Shown piece by piece: positions 11,809 through 24,004 of a DNA stretch of 64,000 nucleotides; within the stretch, counting starts at the first letter, position 1, and each line of letters starts with the position of its first letter. Location of the stretch: contig JAUKTV010000002.1 in the NCBI GenBank assembly GCA_030549205.1, forward strand, positions 558,001-622,000, in the 5' to 3' direction. Origin of the DNA: Apiosordaria backusii (taxonomy: Eukaryota > Ascomycota > Sordariomycetes > Sordariales > Lasiosphaeriaceae). Both the position numbers and the translations under genes were made by a program. The notes below the pieces were generated by a model. It was given only the letters and a program-made list of their open reading frames with translations, was not told the DNA's origin and did no database searches.

Positions 11809-12910
11809 GTTGATTGGGGAGTTGGGGGTGGGTGTGCGCGAAGGGTTTCAGTCGCCGCGCACGTTGCTGCTTACCAGACATGGTCGCGTCAATGGGAGAC
11901 GGTAAACGGGTGGAAGGTTCAGTAGGTGGGCAGGCAATGGGGGGAGCCTGCTTGCTTCCTGTCGCTTGCCGATGAGGTGGGCTACTGATTGCTCAAAGCA
12001 TGCGTTTGAGATGGCATGCGGGTCACTCGATAGGTAGGTAGGTATTTTACGCTTGCATGGGAACTAAAATGACCAGACTGCCATCTGACGCGAAAAGAAA
12101 AGAGAACCAAAAGTAAACAGAATTCAAGAGGATATGCCCCGCCTGAAGCTATCCGCGAAAAACCAAAGCGCCCGCAGTATGTATTCCCAGATCTCTTTCT
12201 TTCTTGTCGATGGCCGGGACGGGACGACGGTAGAGGAGGGGGAGCTTCCAAACTTTCCTCGCAGCAAGTCCAAGCTCCAGGGTGTGGCAGAGTGCGCGCA
12301 GTGGCGTGGGCGTGGGCGTGGCGCGACGGTTCGTTTCAAACACTGGTAACTGGGTCTCCAGCGATAATTCTTTGTGGAATGTCAGGTCGCGATGGGTATC
12401 TTTATTTGTACGCGGGCTGTCCGTAAAAGTCGCGGTTCTCGGGTGACGAATTGCGGAGGTTGGAAAGAGGAGATTGATCGAATGTGGAGAGACAACCGAA
12501 GCGCGACAGTGGGAGGAAGGGATTGGATTTGGAGCCCGTTAAGACGGGAATTGGCCTGCTTATGTAACGCGTTTTTTGACAACAGGTGGGGTCTTGTTGC
12601 ATTGCACCAGGAGTTCGTCGGTGCTTGGCACGTCCAAGTCCCGATGGTGGGACACTTGGTGCCTGAGATGCAAGGCAGCAAAACAGCTACGCGTGTGAGG
12701 CGCTTGCCTGGAGCTTCCCAGCCTGGGGCTACCTGAAGGTGTGAGAGCATCCATCAATCAGCCTTCCAACACTTGACCCTCCCCACCACTTGGTTGCAAA
12801 CCACAGTCCACACGATTCACAACACACAAGCCTGAAACAGGTTGATTGCTGCAGTTCTGTTCCCACCGTCACTTCTCTTCGCTGTCAGATTCACCACAAC
12901 AGCTGCCATC
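11809..12910. promoter_or_regulatory. Divergent promoter region, BYE1-like / PRE9
   Basis: About 1.1 kb separate the two start codons. Short ORFs on both strands have no recognisable content. A tetranucleotide stretch (GGTAGGTAGGTA) lies near 12032-12043. GGTTGCAAA at 12792-12800 differs by one base from the yeast proteasome element GGTGGCAAA, which is weak evidence on its own. Confidence 0.4.
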
Positions 12911-13907
12911 ATGTCCAGAAGATACGATTCCCGAGTACGTTGGTTGCCCGCCCTCTACGGCTCCACCGAGATTGGGGGAGCATGTTGCTGCGCTGGGAGC
13001 TCCCTCCCAGCCAAAGGGGGACCACCAAGCTGACGTCCATATCCAGACAACCATCTTCTCCCCCGACGGTCGTTTGTACCAGGTTGAATATGCTCTCGAA
13101 GCCATTTCCCACGCCGGCACAGCCATTGGCATCCTCGCCAAGGATGGCATCGTTCTCGCTGCTGAGCGCAAGGTCACCTCGAAGCTGCTCGAACAAGACA
13201 CCTCGGCCGAGAAGCTCTACATTCTCAATGAGTACGATATTTACCCGCCAGTTCTGGTGTTTAATCTTCTTTTACGAGTTACGGTGGTGCTGACCTAGCG
13301 TTGTTTGTAGCAACATGATTTGTGCCGTCGCAGGCATGACCGCTGACGCCAACATCCTCATTAACTACGCCCGACAAGCTGCCCAACGCTATCTCCTCAC
13401 GTACAACGAAGATATCCCATGCGAACAACTCGTCCGCCGTCTCTGCGATGTTAAGCAAAGCTACACACAACACGGTGGTCTCCGGCCCTTTGGCGTTTCG
13501 TTCATCTACGCCGGCTGGGATCCCCAGCGCCAGTTCCAGCTCTACCTCAGCAACCCCTCAGGCAACTACGGCGGGTGGAAGGCAACAAGCTCAGGTGCCA
13601 ACCATGCCAGCGCCCAGAGTTTGTTGAAGCAGGATTATAAGGAGGATTGCACGTTGGAGGAGGCATGCGGCATGGCTGTCAAGGTGCTCAGCAAGACGAT
13701 GGATTCGACCAAGCTTAGCAGTGAGAAGAGTGAGTTTTGATGGACTTATTCAAGTGAGGAATCATGGCTAACATATTTACAGTTGAGTTTGCGACGGTGG
13801 GCCAGACCAAGGACGGCAAGATTTACCACAGATTATGGAGCGCCGCCGAGATCGATGCGCTACTCAAGAAGCACGACTTGGCAAAGGACGAGACCAAGGA
13901 GGAGTAA
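12911..13907 (+). CDS. PRE9: 20S proteasome subunit alpha (alpha3/PSMA4, yeast Pre9 type)
   Basis: Four exons, 12911-12934, 13047-13231, 13311-13729 and 13783-13907, give 250 aa. The introns are 112, 79 and 53 bp and start GTACGT, GTACGA and GTGAGT. The first exon encodes only MSRRYDSR, which joins to TTIFSPDGRLYQVEYALE, the proteasome alpha N-terminal signature. Conserved runs include GIVLAAERKVTSKLLEQDTS, YNEDIPCEQLVRRLCD and YTQHGGLRPFGVSFIYAG, which place it in the alpha3/Pre9 branch. The subunit is non-catalytic and forms part of the outer ring gate of the 20S core. Length and the acidic/Lys-rich tail fit the family. The very short first exon explains why a longer upstream open frame is misleading. 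Confidence 0.95.
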
Positions 13908-14281
13908 ATAGGCCGGATGCATGAAATAGAGGGGAAAGGCCACAATATGCGAAATGGCTTTTCAGCGCCGCGTGTACTAATAGAAGATGTGCCAAATGCT
14001 GAACTAGACCTGAACTCCTTGCTGTTCTGCGTTGTGTTTCTCAAAGTTCCCGAAGCCAATAATTATCAGATACGCTGTACTCCGTATGACAAGACATGTA
14101 AATGTACCTTTTCCGTTCCATGTATTCCTTGCTACCTTTCGTATATCACAAATCATATACAGATCGCATCTGTTTTATATTCCAAGTTGATAAATACCCA
14201 ATGGCATACATATATACGGACTGCCCTTGTGTTGGTGATGGTATGTTGGTTACTATAAAACCCAAATCAGCTTTTGCTTTT

Positions 14282-15376
14282 TCACCTCCTAGTATTCAAC
14301 TCTGTCAACTCATAGCCTACATTCCTCGATCCTGCCCCACCGTTACCACCAGCGCCCTCCTCCTCATCCCGCAGCCTCCCATATCCTGGACCATCCGCCG
14401 TCGCCCCCGGTGGTCCCGCGTAGGGCTCATCGCACTTGACGCTGCTCAACCTAGGCCAGTACCGTCGATAGCTCCAGTACGTGATCGTCCACCCCAGCAG
14501 TCCCCCAATAGTAACATCATAGACGTCATGTCGATAGTCTTGGCATCGCGAAATGGCAATCATTGTCGCTCCTACAAGGGGACCGAGGCAGAAGAGCGCT
14601 TTGAGGAGGTCCCCCCTGACGACCTTTTCGGTTTGCTCTGCTATGGACCCTGGACCGTGGGCGAAAATACGGGTTTGCCCGGAGAGGAAGAGGGAGAGGT
14701 AGCCTAGCCCCGCGAAGGAGAAGGAAGAGTGGCCCGAGGGGAAGGAGCGCCAGCCGTCGTGGAGTTTATGGTGGCCTGTTTCAGTGCAGACGGATATGTC
14801 GACCAGTTGGTCGGTGGGGGTTCCCGGTTGAGGAGCGCACCGAGACAGAAGGTCGGGGCGGGGGCGGCCGACGGCGTTTTTGATGATGTCGGTTAGGAAG
14901 GAGGTGAGGATCAACGAGATGGCGAGGCCGAGGATGGTGACGTGGTGTTTGTGGGGGGAGGCGGAGGAGATGAGGTTGGTGACGGAGAGAATGAGAAGGG
15001 GGATGAAGAGGGCGTAGACGAAGTCGTGGGCTGGAGACAAACCATCGGTTAGTGGAAAGGGGGGGCGCAATAATGGGCTGAGGGGAGTGTTTACTTAAGG
15101 GGACTCTTTCCACTTCGGCGTGGGGAAACGATATGCGCAGGTCGTTGAGCGAGAACATGCGGTGGAACGGTTCGACAAAGAATTGGATGAGAAGATAGCT
15201 GGTCAAAAGAATGGCAAGGCCGATGTAGTCGGAGGCATAGGTTCTCTAGATTTGACAATCAACAAGCAGTTCAACGAAACATGAGGCTCAGGTGTTTGAC
15301 TTGCATTCCAGAATCGCAAAACGGATCCCAGGAAGCCGTTGCCGCTTCCCGGCGAATTGGGCCTCGGGGGCGCCAT
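14282..15376 (-). CDS. PAP2-family lipid phosphatase (DPP1/LPP1-like)
   Basis: Three exons on the minus strand, 15376-15305, 15245-15095 and 15030-14282, give 323 aa. The first intron (59 bp) is GC-AG (GCAAGT...ATCTAG); the second (64 bp) is GTAAAC...CTCCAG. Membrane segments include IGLAILLTSYLLIQFF, FVYALFIPLLILSV and VTILGLAISLILTSFL, plus more distal ones. All three phosphatase motifs are present: K-N-A-V-G-R-P-R-P, F-P-S-G-H, and S-R with the later His and Asp in YRHDVYDV. The family removes phosphate from diacylglycerol pyrophosphate, phosphatidate and related lipids in vacuolar or Golgi membranes. The C-terminal tail is Gly-rich and hydrophilic. The exon 1 to 2 join is inferred from frame and from the family pattern FW-RTYA-DYIG. 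Confidence 0.88.
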
Positions 15377-15966
15377 GGCGAGTAGTCACCGCCGTCGGAT
15401 GGACTTGAAGGTGCTATGGAGCATTGAAGCCTGTACAAAAGACAAGAAAAAAAAAGAAGGTACGGAGTAAGCTTCGCGTTCTGTTGAGGATCAAGCCCAG
15501 GACAAGGACAGCTCCCAATATCCCTGTCGCAAATGCCCAAAAGCAGGGCATTGCAGGGGCAATGATGCGGTCCAGATAGTGGGGATAGCGCTTCTTGGCG
15601 TGCAGGGTTTAACTGGCTGTGGGGATCCCTCCTCAATTCATCAACTCATCGTTAATTCAACGCCCTAGACATTTGCCCTTCATGCCTTTGTGATGAAGAG
15701 GTGTAAGGGCGATGTTATATTTAAGGGCCTAACGGGCTTAAGTAATATACTTCAACAACAGAATCAACCCCTTCAAGGGACAAACATAGCCCAATACATC
15801 GACATATCTATCCCTTCCAATTTCCATGGTTTTGGATGCCCTCGATTTCGTGATGTTGACTTTCAGGTATAAGATCAGGCTACGGGGCTTCAAATGTAGT
15901 ATACCCGTTTATTGTCAACTTCTAAGCATCAACCAGTCTTCCCTCAAGCTGCCCGTCCATCACACA
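15377..15966. promoter_or_regulatory. Divergent promoter region, PAP2 phosphatase / secreted protein
   Basis: This 590-bp region lies between divergent starts. The half nearer the secreted-protein gene is AT-richer (around 15720-15900) and likely contains its promoter and leader. No specific site is claimed. Confidence 0.4.
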
Positions 15967-16974
15967 ATGTTTGCCTCGAAGCTCCTACTGTCAGCCTTGC
16001 TTGCCCTGGCAGTACCAATCCGTGCCATCCCCCATCTTCAAAACCATGACCAAGCCTGCTGCCCATGCCCAGCATCGACACCAACTGTCACCATCACAGC
16101 CCCAGCAGAGACAATAACCGTCATCTTGGCCTCTCCACCAGAGACAGTCACCGTCACTCTGTCCACACCATCCATCCAAGAAATCATCCTCCAAACAGTC
16201 CCAGTGATCCCACGGCCCAGCTTGATCCCCGAGCCTCCCCTGTTCTACTCCGCGTCGCCTCCTATCATCCGAACCGTCACCATCTCAGCACCAAACTCAC
16301 CTCCTGCTGTCGTCCGTCTTCCATCAACAATCACTCTCACCCAATTCCCTCCCGAAACAACAACAACATCCACCCCCGAGCCAATTTCTGAGCCTACACC
16401 AGAGCAAGAATACATCACCATCACCATCACAGCCTCAAGCTCAACCCCAGCCCCGCCAAGCTCAAGCTCATCCCCCATCCCAACCCCCTCACCAAGAATA
16501 GTGACAATCACACTCTCAAACCCACCTTCTCAACTTTCGTCCACTACCACAACAACAACAAGCGACCTCGGTGAAGATCTTTTCACCATCCCCCAACCTT
16601 TCATCTTCACCCCTTACAACCCTTTCCGGCCCGTCACCTCTCTCTCCGCACCAACTCCTCCCACTACAACTTCAACCTCCACCAGCACCTTCACCTTCAC
16701 CAGCACCTTCACCTTCACCTCCACCTCCACTTTACCTCCCGCATCATCAACATCACCACTGCCGCCACTGTTAGAAGATAGTGACGACAGTGACGACAGT
16801 GACAATGACGAGGAGGATGATACAGGTATCGAGCGAGGAGGTTGCAGCACCGGTACCGCCACTGTCCTTTCCACCACACGCGTCACAGTCTACAACACCA
16901 CCACGAGAACGGTATACCCAGCTACTGACCCGGAGACTGTGACTACCACGGTGGGGAGTACCAGAGTAGGATAG
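15967..16974 (+). CDS. Secreted Thr/Ser/Pro-rich protein, adhesin- or mucin-like
   Basis: Single exon, 335 aa, start MFASKLLLSALLALAVPIRA. This is a good signal peptide with probable cleavage near residue 20; an in-frame ORF extends upstream but would bury it. A Cys-containing segment (CCPCP) follows directly, then repeated beta-prone Thr/Val motifs of the type TVTITAP, TVTVTLSTP and RTVTISAP. The middle is Thr/Ser/Pro-rich, including alternating TSTSTFTFTSTF, and an acidic EDSDDSDDSDNDEED block follows. The end returns to Thr-Val repeats (TTTRTVYPATDPETVTTTV). No GPI signal or catalytic domain is visible. Such proteins are typically heavily O-glycosylated cell-wall or surface proteins. Function is unknown and the family was not recognised. 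Confidence 0.65.
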   Translation: MFASKLLLSALLALAVPIRAIPHLQNHDQACCPCPASTPTVTITAPAETITVILASPPETVTVTLSTPSIQEIILQTVPVIPRPSLIPEPPLFYSASPPIIRTVTISAPNSPPAVVRLPSTITLTQFPPETTTTSTPEPISEPTPEQEYITITITASSSTPAPPSSSSSPIPTPSPRIVTITLSNPPSQLSSTTTTTTSDLGEDLFTIPQPFIFTPYNPFRPVTSLSAPTPPTTTSTSTSTFTFTSTFTFTSTSTLPPASSTSPLPPLLEDSDDSDDSDNDEEDDTGIERGGCSTGTATVLSTTRVTVYNTTTRTVYPATDPETVTTTVGSTRVG

Positions 16975-18057
16975 GGCGGCAACAAGAAGGAAGGACAAAG
17001 TGTACCTGCTAATTTTACTGTGATGGTAAAAAATGTCTGGGTACCTATTTGTTTCTTTGGCGTTGGAGTTTGGGTCTGGGTCATGTACAAGTAATGTATA
17101 GAAAAAGGTATGTACCTTAGTATAGCGATAACAATGTTCTGTTAACATACCTACCTAACCTTAGGTGATCATGTCCATTTGAGAGTAACCATGTATTTTA
17201 CAGCACTGTCAAATACCCCCTGAATCCCTGCTCGCCTCTCAAAAGAAGCAAAACATCATGCCTCTGTTACCTACCTATGTCACACATCACTAAACAACAA
17301 AAAATTCCAAGTCATGAGGTATCATTAAAACACTACCACCACAGGCCCCCCATATGTGGGAAATCTGCAAAAAGCAAGCAAAAAAAATACAATACAACCA
17401 CTGGTAGATACAGGGAATCATGCTATACTACTCTACCGCGAAAAAAAAAAAAAAAAAAAAAAAGATAAAAACAAACCAACAACCAACTACCCTCGACTGA
17501 TTTGCTCTCCCTATCCTCAACAACAACAACCTCTCTTCATTCCTTCTCACTCTTCCTCTCTCCCGATCAATGCTGAAAAGTCACCTGCACACCCTCGACA
17601 ACAGCAGCAAAGAAAGAAAAAAATAGACAGAAATATCAAATGCCCTTGTTATTTGCTCCCACTTTGCATGCCAATGACGCCGCCAGTTTGGTAAACTACT
17701 ATACGACCACTTTGCTCCCCCCTTTCCCAAATAAACTAATAAAGAAGAGACGACGCCTGAGAGACAAGAGAAAAAGAAAGAAAAAAGATACCATTGATAA
17801 CAGGAAAAGAAAAGAGAAAACTTGATATCGCCTGCCCATTGTTGTTGCTTGTGCTGCCGCTGACAATGCTGTAAATGAAGAAGAAAATAAAGGCCGGCTG
17901 ACTGATGGCGGTATCATGAAAAATGTTTTGTTTCCTTTCCCGTTGCAAATTTTTTTTCCCTTGATGATTATCGTGCCGTGTCATTATAAGACCCATTGGC
18001 GAGTCCTAGATTCATCATGCCTCTTCCCTTCTATGCCTCCTCCGATGCTGGCGACCC
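16975..18057. other. Convergent intergenic region with homopolymer A tract
   Basis: No gene is recognised. An uninterrupted A run of about 23 lies near 17441-17463. AT-rich and purine-rich stretches surround it. The right part is presumably the 3' UTR of the CDC4-like gene on the minus strand. Short Lys-rich ORFs are translations of the A-rich DNA. Confidence 0.5.
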
Positions 18058-21000
18058 CTACGCACCCTCTTCGGCGATCAGCCGCTGAACTTCGCCGTCG
18101 TTCAAAAGCTTGCGGGTGCCGAGCTCCTCTGGCGGCTTGCCGTCGCGGACTGCACCAAAATCAAGAATCTGTATCATGTCAGCAAATGTCACATCAAAAC
18201 TTGGAGTAAGGGCTGGCGTCTTACCTCGATGTAGGTCAGATTACCACGCTGGACGGCAGCTACACATCTCCGGTCGTCAAACTTGACTTGCCACACTCCA
18301 CTCAGATCTGTCAAGAGATCTTGAACCAAATCACCATTGTCGATGGACCACATCTTGACGTTCTTCTCGCTTCCCGAAATAACCTTGGCGCCGTCGTGTT
18401 GAAAGCAGGTAATAGCTCCAGTATGAGCCACGAGCGTCCGCTTGCATCTGCCAGATTCAGGATCCCAGATTCTCAGGGTGCTATCCGCTGCGGCCGAAAC
18501 CAGCCAGTCGTCCCGCAAGTCCAGAAGGCCAACTAGCAGGCTGTGGCCCTCCAAGGTGTGCAGGCACGCTCCTGTAGCGAGATCCCAGATCTTGACCATT
18601 GAGTCCATCGAACCCGAGATGCATCGGTTTCGTTTGTGATCGAGGACCACCGAATACACCTTCTGGCTGTGGCCCTGAAGAATATGAAGTTGCTCTCCCG
18701 TACTGATCTTCCAGACTCTCACAGTGCTGTCATAGCTTCCAGAAACCAAGGTGTCGGCGTGGGCTGAAATGGCACGAACTGAGTGGGTATGACCGTGGAG
18801 GATGCGAATGAAGTACGGGCACTGGTCGTCACTAGCCGGAGGACCCGTCTGAATGTACCGGCGAGAGCCCGCCTCGGGCAGGCGCCAAATTCGCAGCTGG
18901 CTGTCCCGAGAGCCTGTGATGATCAACGGCTTCTGGGGCATCATTACCGGCTTCCCATTCTCAAAAGCTCCAGTCTCTGCAGGCATCAGAATTTGCAGAC
19001 AGCGCACAGTACTGGTGTGGCCGTAGAAGGTCTGTGTGCAGATACCCTTCTTGATGTCCCAAACCCGAACAGAGCGGTCGGTGCTGCCCGACACCAACGT
19101 GTTGCCCTCGTATTGCAGCGCCCACACACCGCCTTCGTGGCCCTCGAGCTTGGTGCGAAGCTCGCCGGTCTTGGTGTCGTAGACGTGAATTAAAGTGTCA
19201 TCGCTTCCTGTAATGATCTTGTCCTCATCGAACTGGAGGCAAGTGATGACATGGCGTGGGTGAGCAGCAAAGGCGACATGCTCGGGTCTCACCTTGCCAT
19301 TCATCCAACTCTTCTTGATCATGTAGTGCCTCCGGTAGAGCGATTTGAACAAATGTAGGTGGCGCAAACTAGGAAGGCCAATTTGAGGATCGGGAACGGC
19401 AATGGCGGCGGCGTTGGCAGCTGAGATGGGGCCCTCTGATTTGTGCGTCTTTGCAACCGGGGAAGACCTATCGTCCCTAAATTCTTGGGCCCCAGCACGC
19501 CGCTTGGCTCTATCAGCGCCGAGATGGTTCAGCCCACGCTTTCTCTTGGACGCCCTAGTAGTCTTCTGGACAGGCGGGTCCTGTTTTTCCGTCTTGACCA
19601 CCGACCGGACAAGTTCATTTTCGCTCAACGTCAGTCTGTTTTGATGGCTCAGATCAAGTTCACAGCCCTCGTACCCAACAGGATCTTGCCACCCCCAGCC
19701 TTGCCTAATGGCACGGTCCAGTTCTCCCGGCGACAGGGTGAACCCATCGTTATCAAAAAGTTCCTTCCACCCTGTCTCATTGCTGTCGGCAATGTGGCGC
19801 CAGTGCTTGGATACCTGAGCGACACGGCAGAGGTCTCGGTGGTCGAGATAAGAGAGAATATGAAGGCTGAGTTCAAGGGGGAGCTGTCGGAGAAAGTCGC
19901 ACTTGAGAGCCGGGTTCACCACATCAGCAACCATGCGTAGTGTCTTTCGACTGCACCTCCGCAAAAACTGATACATCATCCATGACTTGAACTCATTAGG
20001 CATCGCGTCAAAGCTCTCCATCATTGAGCGGGGGTCGACAAGTTGTGGTTGTGAGCCGAGAGCTTGTGAAGGTCCGCCAGCACTAAACTGCATGGCTGAC
20101 ATGGCGATCGAGTCATCTTCAGTGATCTGGGTATCGTCGATCCAGCGTCTCCTATCAGTGCGGGTTACTTCCGTCGAAAAGGAGGCATCAACATCAGGGG
20201 CTCCGTCCTCATCGGGCACGTCATTTTGAAGCTGGGCGGCCGCCAGCGTGGGGGACAACCGTGGACTTGGTAGGCTAGCATCCTGGGCTGCGACAGTGTT
20301 GATGTTTGGCCTGGGTTGAAAAGGGTTGACAGCATCCTCGTAGGGTTCGAGGTCGGCATCCGTGATGGGCGGGGTAGCCACATTGCTGAAAATGGTTTGC
20401 GATTCACTACCAGCGGGGCTCCCGGCATCGAAAATGGAAGTTGACTGGCTCGTGCCGGACTCGATATTATCAGTATTCAAGGCTCTCAACCGAGATGGTC
20501 GGTCCATGCCGAGTGCAGCAAGCTCGCTGGTGTCTGGCGTGGCTAAAAAGCCAGAAGGGTGCCGGAGTCCTCTATTCGCCCGAGAACCATGTGCTACGGG
20601 CCGCCGAAGCTTATCGGAAGCGACGTTCGAGATGTTGGCATGCTTGTACGCCTTCTGCGAGCTCTTTCCAGCCACTGGTGTATGACTTGGTGAAGCTGCG
20701 CGAGCGGCCGACCTCCGTGACCTGCGCGGGTGAGAATCGGCCACATCCTGAGAGCGAATAGAGGAGACATCAGGCGGGCTCTCTACACCAGGCTCTGACT
20801 TGATGTTGCTAGCATAATCGGTACTTGGTGAACGTCGCACCTACACATCAACTTGTTAGCAACCTAGCCTCTGATAGCAAGGGAGAGAAAAAATTACCTG
20901 CGTGTCTGTGTTGTCCTCCTCGGGCCAGCCCTCGATATCGTGGTCATCAACATCAAAAGTCAGCTTTCGCAGTTCTGGTGGGGTCTCTCTAGCGGCGAGA

Positions 21001-21233
21001 GGGTATTCTTTTGAGTCGAGCAACTGCAAGCTTCGTGGCTCACGAACAAAAAGGGACGGATAAGACCTCTTTGTCGTGGTCGTGGTGGTGACAGTCTTGG
21101 TCTCGATGCACTCCTCGGCAAACTGCATCATTCGGCGAGACGTGACCTCATCTTCCTCCCAGGTCATAGACACCTTATGGCTAGATCGAGGTCGTCGGAC
21201 ATCCATGCCGTTCGGGCCGGCAGGAGAACTCAT
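18058..21233 (-). CDS. CDC4: CDC4/FBXW7-type F-box and WD40 protein of an SCF ubiquitin ligase
   Basis: Three exons on the minus strand, 21233-20898, 20840-18225 and 18168-18058, give 1020 aa; the introns are 57 and 56 bp (GTAATT...GTGTAG, GTAAGA...ATACAG). The last exon completes the C-terminus (ILDFGAVRDGKPPEELG...IAEEGA). The F-box is at about 427-472 (LRQLPLELSLHILSYLDHRD). About eight WD40 blades lie at roughly 657-985, including GHEGGVWALQY, LVSGSTDRSVRVWDIKKG, GSMDSMVKIWDLATG and VSAAADSTLRIWD. These strongly resemble Cdc4, which binds phosphodegrons and directs substrates such as CDK inhibitors to SCF ubiquitination. The Neurospora clock factor FWD-1 is also an F-box/WD40 protein; orthology was not tested. 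The N-terminal ~420 residues are disordered. The start is the first ATG; the upstream extension begins at TTG. Confidence 0.88.
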
Positions 21234-24004
21234 GATGGCAGTGTTTGTAGGATGGCGGGGCTTTCGGCTTGGGATGGCGTCGAGGTGGCTTTGGTGGTGG
21301 TTGTGGTGGTGAAGGATAGTGTCGGTCGACAAGAAGGGGACAGCGACTTTTTCTGCTCTGGTCGGTTGCAGTGTGATAAGAATATGGATATGGGCTCAAG
21401 AAAGAGCGTGCGGATATTTCAAGTCCGAGCTTCGAGCGTGCTTCGACAGTGTGAAAGGAAAGGAGAGAGTGAATGGGATCAAATCTGCAGTTTCCAACGC
21501 GTACCAGCCACGACCGTTGGTGTTTCCAACGCGTCCCACCCCACCAGGTACCTGATTTGTGGCAGCACTACAAGTCGGATATCATGATGTGGCTCTCGAG
21601 ACCGGGTCGCTGCCGTTTGTTTGCTGGTATTGCGGGCGGGGAGATTGAGGCTTGCCGCGGGCGATCGAGAAAATCGGATGGCGGTCGGCGGCGGGCTTTT
21701 GGAGGTGCGGTCAAGGGTTGCTCAAAGGCGTGATCCCAAGTCGAGGCAAAATCTCGGTCGATGCTCTGCGGACAAAGAGTTCTACTGCACCGAGAAAAAT
21801 GACATTAAAGGGAAGTATCCGTATTGTAAAGTGGTTCTTGCCCTCGCTCCTGAGGCAAAGTCGTGGTCGTCGTGATCAGGGAGTCAGCGGAGAGGCAAGA
21901 CCAATCCCATTCGTTTTGCGGCAGCGTGCCTGTGGCCTGTCCCTGTGTCCCTGTGCCACTGTCATGTCTCTCCAGGCCCAGTTCCGTCTAGTGCGCAACC
22001 TCCGAGTACACCAGCCACAGCTTGGCAAAATGTTGGTCAGCGCTTCCCTGCCGAGACACCGCTTCTCTGAATATTTTTCTGATTCATCGCGTGGTAAACT
22101 ATGATAGCAAGGCCTTATAGTTATTTTATCTTGTTTTTGATGCCCTCAAAATGAGTTCTTGCTGAAAGAAAAGAATATGTTTGGGTGTCTTGGCCGCTGG
22201 GAGGATTTAAGAGGTGGCTTGAACAGCTAGTTCCAGCCACGGCCGTTGCGGGGCAAAGGGGACGCCGGAAGACCCGATCGGGTTAGAATGGCAGTCTCAC
22301 TTGTCTTGGGATTCTGAATTTTCTGGGAGGCCCTTTGACAACTCAGCTGACTAACTGCCAGCAAAGACGTCTCAAATTATCTGTAAAAGGGGCAAATTTT
22401 CAGGTTGACCCCCTTTTGTGCATTTTCATCAGATAAGATCTTGTACGACATGGCATCTTTTCTTGGGTAATTAGAATCTAGAAGCCTGGACGTCGATCAC
22501 TGGTTCTTGTTGCTTGATCACCACAGCTCCAGAGCATACCCGTCGTGCCGTCATCTGGCAGCTTCATCCAATGCGATGACGACAACCAATACCACTTGCT
22601 CTACGAATGCAAACCAGGAATTTTCTCTCCTCGGCTCACCGAAGGGATGACAGCGAGATACTCTGGGACAAATACTTGATCAATGCAAGCAAGCACTATA
22701 AGGTAATTCTTGAACCCAGTCCTGGGTTTGGCAGTTAGGTAAAGTTGTGGTTTAGATGACCCGCCTTGCAGATGCAGATCGCTGTTCACAACACCGCCGC
22801 AAGTTGACCCGATCTCCTGGCCGCAAAACACTTGTTGCAAGCCATCATGTTGTTAGTTGCAGATACGGCCAACTAAGGGCCGCCACCTCGAAACTGTTGG
22901 TAGACATATTTAGGTAAAGTAAATCGAGACATTTTTAAAATAGGTTGGTTATGCTCCCGATTGTAAGCATGCTCTCAGTCACGCCTTGAGGCTGTGGATC
23001 TTGCGATCTGAGTGAGTGCTGGGAGTTTTTCAACCTTGAAAGATCTCATCAGGTCTTCATGACATTGTAGGTAGCTCAGCTCATACTTGCTTAATATCAA
23101 CTACCCTTATACATCTAAGCCCGGTTAGATCTTGTGAAGTCGACAGCTCGAACATGTCAATTAATCAGGTAGGTAGGTAAACAGCACTCTGTTGCATATT
23201 TGATATTTGTTTACCCAAGCCGTGGACAAAAGAAAAAGGCAGTGCAAGTTACCAAGCCAACAAATGACAACTAGGTATGTAAAACACATATCACAAGATA
23301 GTCAACCGGCCCTCAAAGATAGTCCACAGGCCCCTAAAGATAGCTAGCAGGTCTTGAAAATGGTTTAATAGGCCAGTCTCATATTTGATAAAGGTGTAGT
23401 GTAGATAATTATTTGTTTGACTCTGAATTGCAGTACCAGTTGTTTTGTGCAAAACGTGCTGCATACCTTCAGGTACATAAGTCTTGAATACCTTACTTGG
23501 CTCAGCTTTGACTCTTGTGATGATTTTTCCAACGGCACTTCCCATGACACTTTTCAACATGTACATCATTATATAACGTGGCAATACTACTACCACCTTG
23601 TTAAGTTGAGAACAGCCTTGATTGGTTTCACTCTCCAACTACATCTCGCATTTAACATCGGCCCCTGAATTAAGCTTTCGCTACATTCTCTGATATTTTG
23701 CTCCAAACAAGCACCTAGCGCAAAAGCCCGACCGTTTCGAACCAAAAGCACCACCGCCCAAAATAGAATCCTCTATGATGTAACCTTTGGTCATGGTGAT
23801 CTCCCGGGACAGGTCCGGCAGAAGAGGGGGCAAAACCGTTTCCCATCTTTTAATTCGACTTGTTTTCTCCCCCCTTCTTGGTCTGTTTGTCTCTTTTGTT
23901 TTGACCCTCTCCATAAATATCCCAAGGGCAGCTGTAGCAAGCTGCTTGAACTGAGCTGACCATCCCCTACCCCCCCAAAGATACCATCAAACCCACCACC
24001 CAAA
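21234..24004. other. Intergenic, no gene recognised; divergent promoters of CDC4-like and MAPEG genes
   Basis: This 2.77-kb interval has many stops in all frames beyond about 22100. A lower-GC segment at 23280-23680 contains an imprecise repeated phrase (AAAGATAG with GGCCCC) near 23295-23345. The tetranucleotide run AGGTAGGTAGGTA lies near 23168. A 115-codon minus frame at 23291-23638 starts only at TTG and matches nothing known to me. Pyrimidine-rich sequence near 23850-24000 immediately precedes the MAPEG ATG. Confidence 0.45.

Noticed and set aside
12792..12800. GGTTGCAAA upstream of PRE9 as a proteasome-associated control element
   Set aside because: One mismatch to the yeast motif and a 9-bp match is expected often by chance; use of this element in filamentous ascomycetes is not shown here.
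23291..23638. 115-codon minus-strand open frame between the CDC4-like and MAPEG genes
   Set aside because: It starts at TTG, lies in AT-rich intergenic sequence and matches no family I know.
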